Positions 1-9,500 of a DNA stretch of 12,681 bases are shown here, piece by piece. The stretch is from JBFHNV01 sp041593595. Its GTDB lineage: Bacteria > Pseudomonadota > Gammaproteobacteria > HK1. The DNA lies in NCBI GenBank assembly GCA_041593595.1, contig JBFHNV010000172.1, positions 1 through 12,681 of the forward strand, written 5' to 3'. The position numbers and the translations under genes are program-made. Every line of letters starts with the position of its first letter. Within the stretch, counting starts at the first letter, position 1. The notes under the pieces are model-generated. The model was not told the origin of the DNA, ran no database searches, and saw only the letters and a list, made by a program, of their open reading frames with translations.

Positions 1-106
1 GGCGGCAGGGACGCCGCATTCGAGCCCCCAGGGACGGGTTCACGGCGGGGCGCATCGACCCATGCCTTGCTCCTCGCGCCGGCATGTCTCGAGCGCGATA
101 CTCAAC

Positions 107-832
107 CTAGCCGTCGCGCAGCAGGTCGCGCTCCAGGGTCTCGGGGCTCACGTGGCGCACGTCCTTGCCCTGCACCAGGAACACCACGTACTCGGCGATG
201 TTCTTCGCGTGGTCGCCGATGCGCTCGATGGACTTCAGCACCAGTGTCGCGGTGATCACGTGCCCCACGTTGCGGCAGTCCTCCATCAGGTAGGTGGCCA
301 GCCGGCGCAGCGCCGACTGGAACTCGCTGTCCAGATCCGCGTCGCCCTTGGCCACCGCGAGCGCCTGCTCCACGTCCAGGCGCGCCAGGGCGTCCAGCGT
401 GTCCTTCAGCATCGCGCCCGCGATGCGGGCCATGGTGTGGGTGTCGCGCAGCAGCTTCGGGCTCGGCTGCGGCCGCCCCGACTCCACCAGGTGGATGGTC
501 ATGCGCGCGATGCGCTCGGCCTCGTCGCCGATGCGCTCGAGGTCCGTGACGGTCTTCTCCAGCGACATGATGGTGCGCAGATCGCGTCCCATGGGCTGAC
601 GACGCGCCAGCAGGTTGACGCTGCGCTCGTCCGCCTGCACGTCCATGAAGTTGACCACGTGATCGCGGGCGATGACGTCGCGCGCGAGATCCACGTCCCC
701 GTCGCGCAGCGCGCGCATGGCGCGCTCGAGCTGCTCCTGCACCAGCCCGCCCATGCGCAGCACCAGTGCCGTGAGGTCCGACAGTTCCTGGTCGTAGCTC
801 TTGACCGTGTGCTCGCCCGTTGCCTGCGCCAT
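107..832 (-). CDS. phoU: Phosphate signalling complex protein PhoU
   Basis: PhoU is a cytoplasmic helical protein that links the Pst transporter to the PhoR kinase and holds the Pho response off when phosphate is plentiful. The 241-residue product has the family's usual length and its internal duplication of two three-helix bundles. Each half carries the metal-binding signature of the family: DLERIGDEAERIA at about residues 97-109 and SIERIGDHAKNIA at about 201-213, where E and D four residues apart (E99/D103 and E203/D207) are the expected ligands. The ATG at 832 is preceded by GAGGAGT (841-847), 8 nt upstream and overlapping the pstB stop codon. This supports the start and suggests translational coupling. 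It is the last gene of the pst operon, 13 nt behind pstB. The reading frame ends with TAG at 107. Identification is secure from motifs, length and context. Confidence 0.97.
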   Translation of the reverse strand: MAQATGEHTVKSYDQELSDLTALVLRMGGLVQEQLERAMRALRDGDVDLARDVIARDHVVNFMDVQADERSVNLLARRQPMGRDLRTIMSLEKTVTDLERIGDEAERIARMTIHLVESGRPQPSPKLLRDTHTMARIAGAMLKDTLDALARLDVEQALAVAKGDADLDSEFQSALRRLATYLMEDCRNVGHVITATLVLKSIERIGDHAKNIAEYVVFLVQGKDVRHVSPETLERDLLRDG

Positions 833-845
833 GATCCGTGACTCC

Positions 846-1739
846 TCAGCCGAAGCGTCCGGTGATGTAGTCCTCCGTCAGCTTGTGACGGGGATTGGTG
901 AAGATCTGGTTGGTGTTGCCCACCTCCACCAGGTCGCCCAGGTGGAAGTAGGCCGTGCGCTGCGACACACGGGCCGCCTGCTGCATCGAGTGGGTGACGA
1001 TGGCGATGGTGTACTTGGCACGGAGATCGTCGATGAGCTCCTCGATCCTGGCGGTGGCGATGGGGTCCAGCGCGGAGCAGGGCTCGTCCATGAGGATCAC
1101 CTCCGGGTCCACCGCGATGGCACGTGCGATGCACAGGCGCTGCTGCTGGCCGCCGGACAGGCCCGTCCCCGGCTCGTCCAGTCGGTCCCTCACCTCGCCC
1201 CACAGCCCCGCGCGCTCGAGGCTGCGCTCCACCACCTCGTCGGTCTCGGCGCGGGTGCGCACCAGGCCGTGGATGCGGGGTCCGTAGGCCACGTTGTCGT
1301 AGATGCTCTTGGGGAAGGGATTGGGCTTCTGGAACACCATGCCCACCCGGGCACGCAGCTGCACCACGTCGAGGCGCTTGTCGTAGACGTCGTCGCCATC
1401 CAGCAGGATGGTGCCGGTGACGCGGCAGCCGTCGATGGTCTCGTTCATGCGGTTCAGGCAGCGCAGGTAGGTGGACTTGCCGCAGCCCGATGGCCCGATC
1501 ATCGAGATGACCTCGTTGGCACCCACGTCCAGGCTGACGTCCTTGATGGCGTGCTTGTCGCCGTACCAGACGTTGACGTCGCGGGTGCGGATGCGGGGGT
1601 TGTCCACTTCCACGTCGCCCACGGTGCCGGCGAAGCCGCGCTCGTCGGGGGTGCGCCTGGGCGCATCGGCACCGGCGGCCTTCACCTGGAGCCCGGGCGT
1701 GCGCGTTTCGCTCGTGGCCTCGGCGGTCTCGCTGTGCAT
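846..1739 (-). CDS. pstB: Phosphate ABC transporter ATP-binding protein PstB
   Basis: PstB is the cytoplasmic ATPase that powers phosphate import through PstC/PstA. The 297-residue product shows Walker A GPSGCGKST (residues 82-90), a Q-loop in VFQKPNPFP (Q137), the signature LSGGQQQR (194-201), Walker B VILMDEP (214-220) and the switch histidine in VTHSM (H250). The FQKPNPFP and MDEPCSALDP stretches are typical of PstB rather than of other ABC ATPases. The open frame extends far upstream, but the ATG at 1739 follows GAGGGA at 1747-1752 with 7 nt spacing, so I chose it. An ATG at 1769 would add ten residues and has no better ribosome site. The protein is about 40 residues longer at its N-terminus than the E. 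coli protein (about 257 residues). That leader is polar and probably unstructured. It lies 35 nt behind pstA and 13 nt before phoU in one operon. Confidence 0.96.
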   Translation of the reverse strand: MHSETAEATSETRTPGLQVKAAGADAPRRTPDERGFAGTVGDVEVDNPRIRTRDVNVWYGDKHAIKDVSLDVGANEVISMIGPSGCGKSTYLRCLNRMNETIDGCRVTGTILLDGDDVYDKRLDVVQLRARVGMVFQKPNPFPKSIYDNVAYGPRIHGLVRTRAETDEVVERSLERAGLWGEVRDRLDEPGTGLSGGQQQRLCIARAIAVDPEVILMDEPCSALDPIATARIEELIDDLRAKYTIAIVTHSMQQAARVSQRTAYFHLGDLVEVGNTNQIFTNPRHKLTEDYITGRFG

Positions 1740-1746
1740 GGTCGCT

Positions 1747-1752
1747 TCCCTC
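1747..1752 (-). promoter_or_regulatory. Ribosome binding site deciding the pstB start
   Basis: GAGGGA on the minus strand sits 7 nt before the ATG at 1739. The frame stays open well upstream into the region opposite pstA, so this site is the main reason for choosing 1739 over the in-frame ATG at 1769. Confidence 0.6.
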
Positions 1753-1774
1753 GGTCCGGGCTGTGGCATGGACG

Positions 1775-3077
1775 TCACCACCGGCGCTCGAAGCGCCGGC
1801 GCAGGATCACGGCCAGCGCGTTCATGGCGATCAGGAAGGCGAGCAGCACCATGATGGCGGCCGACGTGCGTTCCACGAAGGCGCGCTCGGGGCTGTCCGC
1901 CCAGAGGTAGATCTGCACCGGCAGGGCGGTGGCGGCATCCAGCGGCCCGCCGGGGATGTCCACGATGAATGCCACCATGCCGATCATCAGCAGCGGAGCG
2001 GTCTCGCCCAGGGCCTGCGCCATGCCGATGATGGTGCCGGTGAGCATCCCGGGCATGGCCAGCGGCAGCACGTGGTGCAGGACCATCTGCATGCGCGACG
2101 CGCCCATGCCGAGCGCCGCCTCCCGGATCGACGGCGGCACCGATTTCAGCGCCGCACGGCTGGCGATGATGATGGTGGGCAGCGTCATCAGGGTCAGGAC
2201 CAGCCCGCCCACCAGGGGCGCGGAGCGCGGCAGGCCGAAGAAGTTGATGAACACGGCGAGGCCCAGCAGCCCGAACACGATGGACGGCACCGCGGCCAGG
2301 TTGTTGATGTTCACCTCGATGAGGTCGGTCCAGCGGTTCTTCGGAGCGTACTCCTCCAGGTACACCGCCGCGGCGATGCCGATGGGGAAGGACAGCGCCA
2401 GGGTGACCGTGAGGGTGTAGAAGGAGCCCACCACCGCGCCCCAGATGCCGGCCAGCTCGGGCTCGCGGGAGTCGCCCGCGGTGAACAGGGTGGTGTTGAA
2501 GCGCTGCTCGATGATGCCGCGCTCGCGCAGCCGATCGATGAGGGTCAGCTGACCGTCCTTCACCCGGCGCTCGCTCTCGGGGAGGTTGCGGTCGATATGA
2601 CCCTTGACGACCATGTCCACGTCGTCGTCGGCGGGTACCCACACGGTGATGGTACGTCCCACCAGCGACGGATCGTTCATCACCATCTCGCGTAGCAGGA
2701 AGCCGGCGCCCGGACTCACCAGGTCGGTGACCTGGCGCTGCTCGCGCCGCCCCGTGATCTCCGGGAACAGCGCACGGGCGGCCCGCTTCACGACGCCGTC
2801 GTAGTTGGCCCGCGCGAGCGCGTCGCGCCCGGGCGAAGGCCCCACCTCCAGGACGTCCGCGTCCAGCGTCACCTCGAGCTGCATGTAGGTCTGGGCGAAG
2901 GCCGTGTAGCCCTTGCTGGCGATGTCGATGAACAGCGTCGAGACGAAGGCCATGCCCAGGAAGATGGCGAACAGGCCGTACCAGCGGAACCGCCGCTCAC
3001 GCGACTGGCGCTCGCGCAGGCGCTCGCGGGCCGCGTCGGTGGTGTGGGGCGAGGCCGGCTGCGGCGCCGGGAAGGTG

Positions 3078-3094
<17 letters not shown>
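1775..3094 (-). CDS. pstA: Phosphate ABC transporter permease PstA, long form
   Basis: PstA is one of the two inner-membrane channel subunits of the high-affinity phosphate importer. The C-terminal part (about residues 215-439) is a standard ABC permease domain. It has the ATPase-coupling EAA loop at about 322-351 (REAALGMGAS with ...LPLAMPGM) and the ALGETAP motif (361-367) seen in Pst permeases. Ahead of it is an N-terminal region of about 210 residues: a basic cytoplasmic head, one membrane segment (about 38-58), and a polar, probably periplasmic domain (about 65-210). This matches the long PstA subfamily with a DUF3333-like N-terminus; E. coli PstA has only about 296 residues. The start is GTG at 3094, which overlaps the end of pstC by 17 nt and is preceded by GAGGAA (3100-3105). 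It ends with TGA at 1775, 35 nt before pstB. The function of the extra domain is not shown by the sequence. Confidence 0.94.
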
Positions 3095-4463
<1,369 letters not shown>

Positions 4464-4519
4464 GGGCGGTCCCGGTGGGCAAGGGGTCGGGCTCGACCGC
4501 CCGCACCCCGGAACAATGC

Positions 4520-4535
4520 GGGGCCCGCAGGCCCC
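4520..4535 (-). other. GC-rich hairpin between pstS and pstC
   Basis: The 96-nt gap between the pstS stop and the pstC start contains a perfect 6-bp all-GC inverted repeat (GGGGCC / GGCCCC) with a 4-nt loop. No run of T follows it on the minus strand, so it is not a canonical intrinsic terminator. I infer that it may act as a partial attenuator or as a 3'-end stabiliser for a pstS-only transcript, which would let the binding protein be made in excess over the membrane subunits. Inverted repeats in this gap are known in other Pst operons, but the role here is unproven. Confidence 0.45.
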
Positions 4536-4559
4536 ACTTCCGATCGACGCTTCCCGCGG

Positions 4560-5606
4560 TCAGAGATTGATGTTGTTGGCGAGCTGGCTCGCGTCGCCCG
4601 CGAACTTCGCGCGCTCCTTCTCCGGCATCGGAATGAGCCCCTTGTCCACCAGGTAGCCGTCCGGGCCCCAGGCCTTGGCGCTGGTGAACTCGCCCAGGTA
4701 CTCCTTGATGCCCGGGATGACTCCCACGTGGGCGGTCTTCACGTAGAAGTACAGGGGTCGCGAGACCGGGTAGCTGCCGTCGGCGATGGCCTCGAAGGTG
4801 GGGTCCACGCCGTCGATGGGGTTGCCCTGGATCTTGTCCGCGTTCTGGTCGAGGAAGCTGAAGCCGAAGATGCCGAAGCCCGCCGGGTTGGCATCCAGCT
4901 TCTGCACGATGAGATTGTCGTTCTCCCCGGCCTCCACGAAGGCGCCGTCCTCGCGGATGGAGTGACACACGACCTTGTGCATGGTCTTGTCCTTGTCCTT
5001 CATGGCCTTGACCATGGGGAACGCGTCGCAGCCTTCCTCCATCACCAGCTCCACGAAGGCGTCACGGGTGCCGGAGGTGGGCGGCGGGCCGATGACCTCG
5101 ATCCTGCGCGGCGGCAGGGACGGGTCGATCTGCGCCCAGGTCCGGTAGGGGTTGGGCACCAGCTTGTCGCCGCCGCTCGGGTCCGGCACGTCCTTGGCCA
5201 GGGCCTGCCACAGCTGCTTGCGGGTGAGCTGGATGGGCGTGTCCTTCCTGGACGACCCGAACACGATGCCGTCGTACCCGACCTTCACCTCGACGATGTC
5301 CTTGACGCCGTTCCTGGCACAGTTCTCCACCTCGGACTTCTTGATGCGGCGCGAGGCGTTGGTGATGTCCGGATGCTGCACGCCGACCCCGGCGCAGAAC
5401 AGCTTCAGGCCGCCGCCGGAGCCGGTGGACTCGATCTTGGGGGTCTTGAAGCTGGTGGTCTTGCCGAAGCGCTCGGCCACCACCGTGGCGAAGGGGTACA
5501 CCGTCGAGGAGCCGACGATGCTGATGTAGTCGCGCCCGGCCTGGGCCATGCTGGCCTGTGAGGCGACTGCCGCGGCCAGTGCGCCGGCGAGGACGTATTC
5601 CTTCAT
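4560..5606 (-). CDS. pstS: Periplasmic phosphate-binding protein PstS
   Basis: PstS captures phosphate in the periplasm and delivers it to PstC/PstA. The 348-residue product begins with a Sec signal peptide (MKEYVLAGAL...ASMAQA) and a likely cleavage after AQA at residue 23. The mature part has the family's phosphate-contact loops: VGSSTVYPFA (31-40), ESTGSGGG (59-66) and PTSGTRDAF (176-184). Four cysteines (C71, C96, C193, C214) are spaced so that two local disulfides are possible; that pairing is inference. The frame is open to 5669. The ATG at 5606 was chosen because it starts the signal peptide directly and follows a GGAG about 6 nt upstream. It is the first gene of pstSCAB-phoU, behind a strong tandem Pho box, so induction by PhoB under phosphate starvation is expected. 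The family assignment is clear. Confidence 0.95.
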   Translation of the reverse strand: MKEYVLAGALAAAVASQASMAQAGRDYISIVGSSTVYPFATVVAERFGKTTSFKTPKIESTGSGGGLKLFCAGVGVQHPDITNASRRIKKSEVENCARNGVKDIVEVKVGYDGIVFGSSRKDTPIQLTRKQLWQALAKDVPDPSGGDKLVPNPYRTWAQIDPSLPPRRIEVIGPPPTSGTRDAFVELVMEEGCDAFPMVKAMKDKDKTMHKVVCHSIREDGAFVEAGENDNLIVQKLDANPAGFGIFGFSFLDQNADKIQGNPIDGVDPTFEAIADGSYPVSRPLYFYVKTAHVGVIPGIKEYLGEFTSAKAWGPDGYLVDKGLIPMPEKERAKFAGDASQLANNINL

Positions 5607-5701
5607 GGATGACTCCGCTGAGTGGATGTCTGGCGATCGGCGGGGGTGTGGCAGCGCAGGACTTCGCACCTGTCCGGTGGCGTCAACTCCCCGCGACGAG
5701 C

Positions 5702-5757
5702 GTTATAAGGGGACCGTGTGACGAATCTGATACCTGGTCATGACAGCGATGTGACAG
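5702..5757 (-). promoter_or_regulatory. PhoB-dependent pstS promoter with tandem Pho boxes
   Basis: Read on the minus strand from 5757, four 7-mers fall in exact 11-bp register. They are CTGTCAC (5757-5751), CTGTCAT (5746-5740), AGGTATC (5735-5729, poor match) and TCGTCAC (5724-5718, five of seven). The first two with their 4-nt spacer form an essentially ideal Pho box, CTGTCAC-ATCG-CTGTCAT. Ten nucleotides after the fourth unit is TATAAC (5707-5702), a good -10 element. There is no -35 hexamer, as expected for a promoter where PhoB takes the place of -35 contacts. The layout of four 11-bp units and a 10-nt gap to -10 matches the E. coli pstS promoter as I remember it. Transcription would start near 5695, giving a leader of about 88 nt before pstS. 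Confidence 0.88.
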
Positions 5758-5789
5758 GAGCGGCCAGGTCCCGGCCGGGCCCGGGGGTG

Positions 5790-6458
5790 TCACTCCGGCG
5801 CCAGCGGCTCGACGCAGCGGGGATCGTCGTTGCGGGCGTCGTTCACGTGGCTGGACACGGCCAGCGTCTCGAACTCCGGGGGCTGTTCCACCGCGAGCAG
5901 GCGCAGCGCCTCGTGCGCCGACTCCAGGGCCGGGTCCAGCCAGGCCTCCCAGGCGTCGTCGGGGGCGACCACCGGCATGCGGTCGTGCAGGTGGGCGATG
6001 GCCGGCGCGGCGGGCGCGGTGAGGATGGCGCACGACAGCAGCCCCTCGCCGTCCCGCTCCCACCGGTCCCACAGCCCCGCGAAGCAGAACGGCGTCCCGC
6101 CCGGGCGTTGCAGCAGCCAGGGCTGCTTGCGCCCGTCCAGCTTCTGCCACTCGTACCAGCCGTCGGCAGGCACCAGGCAGCGGCGCCGGCGCACCGGGCC
6201 GCGGAAGGCCGGCTTGCCGGCGATCCCCTCCAGTCGCGCGTTGTGCATCGCGTAGCGTCCGTCGGGGCCCTTGCTCCAGGCCGGCACCAGGCCCCAGCGC
6301 ATCAGCTCCAGGCGGCGCCCGCCGTCGGCGGCGCGCAGCACGGGCACCGGCTGGGTGGGAGCGATGTTGTAGCGCGGCGCCAGGTCCGCCGGTGGCTCCA
6401 CGCCCAGCCGGCGAGCCAGGTCCGGGACCGAGATCCTGAGAGCATAGCGGCCGCACAT
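5790..6458 (-). CDS. yedK: SRAP-domain abasic-site DNA-protein crosslinking protein (YedK/HMCES family)
   Basis: SRAP proteins bind abasic sites in single-stranded DNA and form a stable thiazolidine crosslink through the N-terminal cysteine, shielding the lesion. The 222-residue product matches the family in length and has every key residue. Cys2 is exposed after Met removal (MCGRY). The YNIAPTQ strand is at 30-36 and MRWGLVPAW at 53-61. The DNA-contacting Asn73 lies in MHNAR, Glu103 in GWYEW and His158 in LHDRMP. These correspond to C2, N75, E105 and H160 of E. coli YedK as I recall it. The NARLEGI stretch departs slightly from the common NARAET form. The ATG at 6458 is fixed by the Cys2 requirement. 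No Shine-Dalgarno is visible, but a TAGAAT lies 6 nt upstream, so the mRNA may be leaderless. It lies 183 nt upstream of pstS on the same strand and is divergent from hrpA. Confidence 0.95.
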   Translation of the reverse strand: MCGRYALRISVPDLARRLGVEPPADLAPRYNIAPTQPVPVLRAADGGRRLELMRWGLVPAWSKGPDGRYAMHNARLEGIAGKPAFRGPVRRRRCLVPADGWYEWQKLDGRKQPWLLQRPGGTPFCFAGLWDRWERDGEGLLSCAILTAPAAPAIAHLHDRMPVVAPDDAWEAWLDPALESAHEALRLLAVEQPPEFETLAVSSHVNDARNDDPRCVEPLAPE

Positions 6459-6464
6459 GGGCCC

Positions 6465-6470
6465 ATTCTA
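6465..6470 (-). promoter_or_regulatory. Candidate -10 element for a leaderless SRAP transcript
   Basis: TAGAAT on the minus strand is followed by only six nucleotides (GGGCCC) and then the ATG of the SRAP gene. A start site 6-7 nt after this -10 would coincide with the ATG, and no ribosome binding site is present. No convincing -35 hexamer is seen at the expected distance, so the call is tentative. Confidence 0.4.
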
Positions 6471-6497
6471 AAGACGACCGCCGCCGCGCCCCGGGGG

Positions 6498-6503
6498 TAA
6501 GCT
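6498..6503 (+). promoter_or_regulatory. Candidate -10 element for hrpA with a very short leader
   Basis: TAAGCT (TAnnnT form) lies 10 nt before the hrpA ATG at 6514. Initiation at the usual distance would leave a leader of only a few nucleotides, and no Shine-Dalgarno is visible between it and the start. The expected -35 position (about 6475-6480) has only a weak match. Confidence 0.35.
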
Positions 6504-6513
6504 CCCACCCGCA

Positions 6514-9500
6514 ATGCTCGCGGATCTGGACGCCCGGCTCGCCCGTTGCTGCCTGGAGCACCGGGCGGCACTGCGGCGGCGCGCTCGCCGGCTGCGTGCC
6601 GACACCGGCGACGGGGCCGCCGACCCGCGCTGGGCCCGCCTGGAGCTGGATCTGGCCCGCAGCGAGGCCCTGTTCGCGCGCCGCCGCGAGAGCGTGCCGC
6701 CGGTGTCGGTGCCGGGCGAGCTTCCCATCGCCGCTCACCGCGACGAGATCGTGGCGGCCATCCGCGCCCACCCGGTGGTCATCGTGAGCGGCGACACCGG
6801 CTGCGGAAAGTCCACCCAGCTGCCGAAGCTGTGCCTCATGGCCGGGCGCGGGGTGGCGGGCCAGATTGCCCACACCCAGCCGCGGCGGGTGGCGGCTCGG
6901 GGGGTGGCCCGGCGCCTGGCCCAGGAGCTGGGCCAGCCGCTGGGCGAGAGCGTGGGCTTCCAGGTGCGCTTCGACGCCCGGGTGCGCCGGGAGAGCCACA
7001 TCAAGGTGGTGACCGACGGGCTGCTGCTGGCGGAGCTGGCCCGGGACCGGCAGTTGCGCGCCTACGACACGGTGATCGTCGACGAGGCCCACGAGCGAAG
7101 CCTGAACGGGGATTTCCTGCTGGGCTACCTGAAGCGCCTGTGCGCGCGCCGCCCGGAGCTGCGGGTGGTGGTGAGCTCCGCCACCCTGGACGAGGAGCGC
7201 TTCGCGGCGTTCTTCGACGGCGCCCCCGTGATCAAGGTGGCGGGGCGCAGCTACCCGGTGGAGATCCGCTACCGGCCGGACAGCGGCGGCACGCCGCTGC
7301 CGGAGCAGGTGCGCCGCGCCGTGACAGAGCTGATGGGGGAGGGTCCCGGCGACGTGCTGGTGTTTCTCTCCGGCGAGCGGGAGATCCACGACACGGGGGG
7401 GCGGCTGCGCGCCGCGCTGGGCGACGCCGTCGAGGTGCTGCCGCTCTACGCCCGCCTGCCGCTGGCGCGCCAGGACCGGATCTTCGCGCCCGCGGGCCGG
7501 CGGCGCGTGGTGCTGGCCACCAACGTGGCGGAGACCTCCCTCACCGTGCCCGGCGTGCGCTACGTGGTGGACGCCGGGCAGGCCCGGGTCAGCCGCTACA
7601 GCCCGGGCAGCGCGGTGCAGCGCCTGCCGGTGGAGCCCATCTCGAAGGCGTCCGCCCGCCAGCGCGCCGGGCGCTGCGGCCGCGAGGCGCCGGGGATCTG
7701 CATCCGGCTGTATGCGGAGGAGGACCACGCGGCCTTCGCCGAGCATGCGGTGCCCGAGATCCTGCGTACGGACCTGGCGGCGGTGCTGCTGCGCATGCTG
7801 TCGCTGGGGGTGGACGACCTGGCCGCGTTCCCGTTCCTGGACCCGCCGGCCCGCCGCCACGTGAACGACGGGCTGCGCCTGCTGCGCGAGCTGGGCGCCC
7901 TGGATGCCCGGGACCGGCTCACGGGCACGGGGCGGCAGCTCGCGCGGCTGCCCCTGGATCCGCGGGTGGGGCGCATGCTGCTGGCCGCCGCCGAGCACGA
8001 CTGCGTGTCGGAGGTGCTGGTCATCGCTGCCGGGCTGTCGGCGGGGGATCCCCGGGAGCGCGAGCGCGGCCAGCGCGGGCCGCTGCCCCAGCACCTGCGC
8101 TTCGAGGACGAGCGCTCGGACTTCCTGCGGCTGCTGAAAATCTGGCGTCACGTGCACGAGCACACCCGCGGCAAGGGCATCGCGGCGCTGGCGGACCTGT
8201 GCCGCCGCCGCCGCCTGTCGGTGGCGCGGATGCAGGAATGGCGCGAGGTGCACCTGCAGCTCTCGGTGGCGGCGCGGGAGATGGGGCTGCACCCGCGGGC
8301 CCGCCCGGCCGGCTATGCCCGCGTGCACCGGGCGCTGCTCACCGGCCTGCTGCGCCACGTGGGCGTGCGCCGCGACGAGCGAACTTACCAGGGAATTCGC
8401 GGCAACGTGTTCCGCATCTCGGCAGGCTCCGGTCAGCGCGGGCGGCGCCCGCGCTGGGTGCTGGCGGCCGAGGTGGTGGACGCGGGCAGCGCCTTCGCCC
8501 ACACGGTGGCGGGGATCCGCCCCGAGTGGGTGGAGACCGCCGGCGGCCCGCTGATTCGCCGCAGCCACCACGGCGCGTACTGGGATCCGGCTCGCGGCGA
8601 GGCCATGGTCCACGAGCAGACGGCGCTCTACGCCCTCACCGTGACGCCGCGGCGCACCGTGCGCTTCGCGCCGGTGAGCCCCTCCGGGGCGCGGGAGGTG
8701 TTCATCCGCGGCGCGCTGGTGGACGGGCGGATCGAGTCGGCAGCGCCGTTCCTCGCGGCGAACCGGCGCCACATCCGGGCCCGGCGCGAGCGCGAGGCGC
8801 GGCTGCGCCAGCCGGACCCGGCCATCAGCGAGGAGCGGCTGTTCGAGTTCTACGACGAGCGCATCCCCGACCACGTGTGCGATGCCGCCGGCTTCGAGGC
8901 CTGGTGGCGCGGGGCGGACGCGGTGGCCCTCGAGCCGCTGGACCTGTCGCGCTGGCACGCGTGGCGCGCGCCGACGTCGGATCCGGACGATCTCGCGGCA
9001 CGCTTTCCCGATCGCCTGTCGGTAAGCGATCTGAGCCTGCCGCTGGAGTACCGCTTCACGCCGGGCCGCGAGGACGACGGCATCACCGTGCCGGTGCCGC
9101 GGGAGCTGCTCGGCGCACTGGAGCCCGCGGCGCTGGAGTGGTCGGTGCCGGGCCTGCTGGCGGAGCGCGTGGAGGCGATGCTGCGGGCCCTGCCGAAGGC
9201 CATGCGCCGGCGCTTCCCGCCGGCGGCGGACGTGGCCCGGGAGTTCCTGGCCGAGGCCCGGGCAGCGGCTGCCCCGGGGGCCGGCGAGCCGGTGGCCGCG
9301 GCGCTGTCGCGGCACCTGGCGGCGCGCCACGGGGTGGTGGTGGACCGGGAGGTCTGGGCCCCCGAGGCCCTGGACGCGCGGCTGCCGCCCCATCTGCGGC
9401 TGCGCTACCGGGTGGTGGACGCGGACGGGACGGTGGTGGCGGAGGATCGGGATCTCACACGGCTGCAGCGCCGACATGGCACCAGGCGCCCGGCCGCGCC

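Noticed and set aside
61..86. CATGCC ... GGCATG inverted repeat downstream of phoU, considered as the operon terminator
   Set aside because: The stem is only 6 bp with a 14-nt loop and no T-run follows on the minus strand. Nothing else convincing is visible in 1-106.
5758..5789. A GC-rich palindromic run just after the SRAP stop codon, considered as a terminator
   Set aside because: Several short GGCC/CCGG dyads are present, but there is no single dominant stem and no T-run follows on the minus strand. In DNA of this composition such dyads arise by chance.
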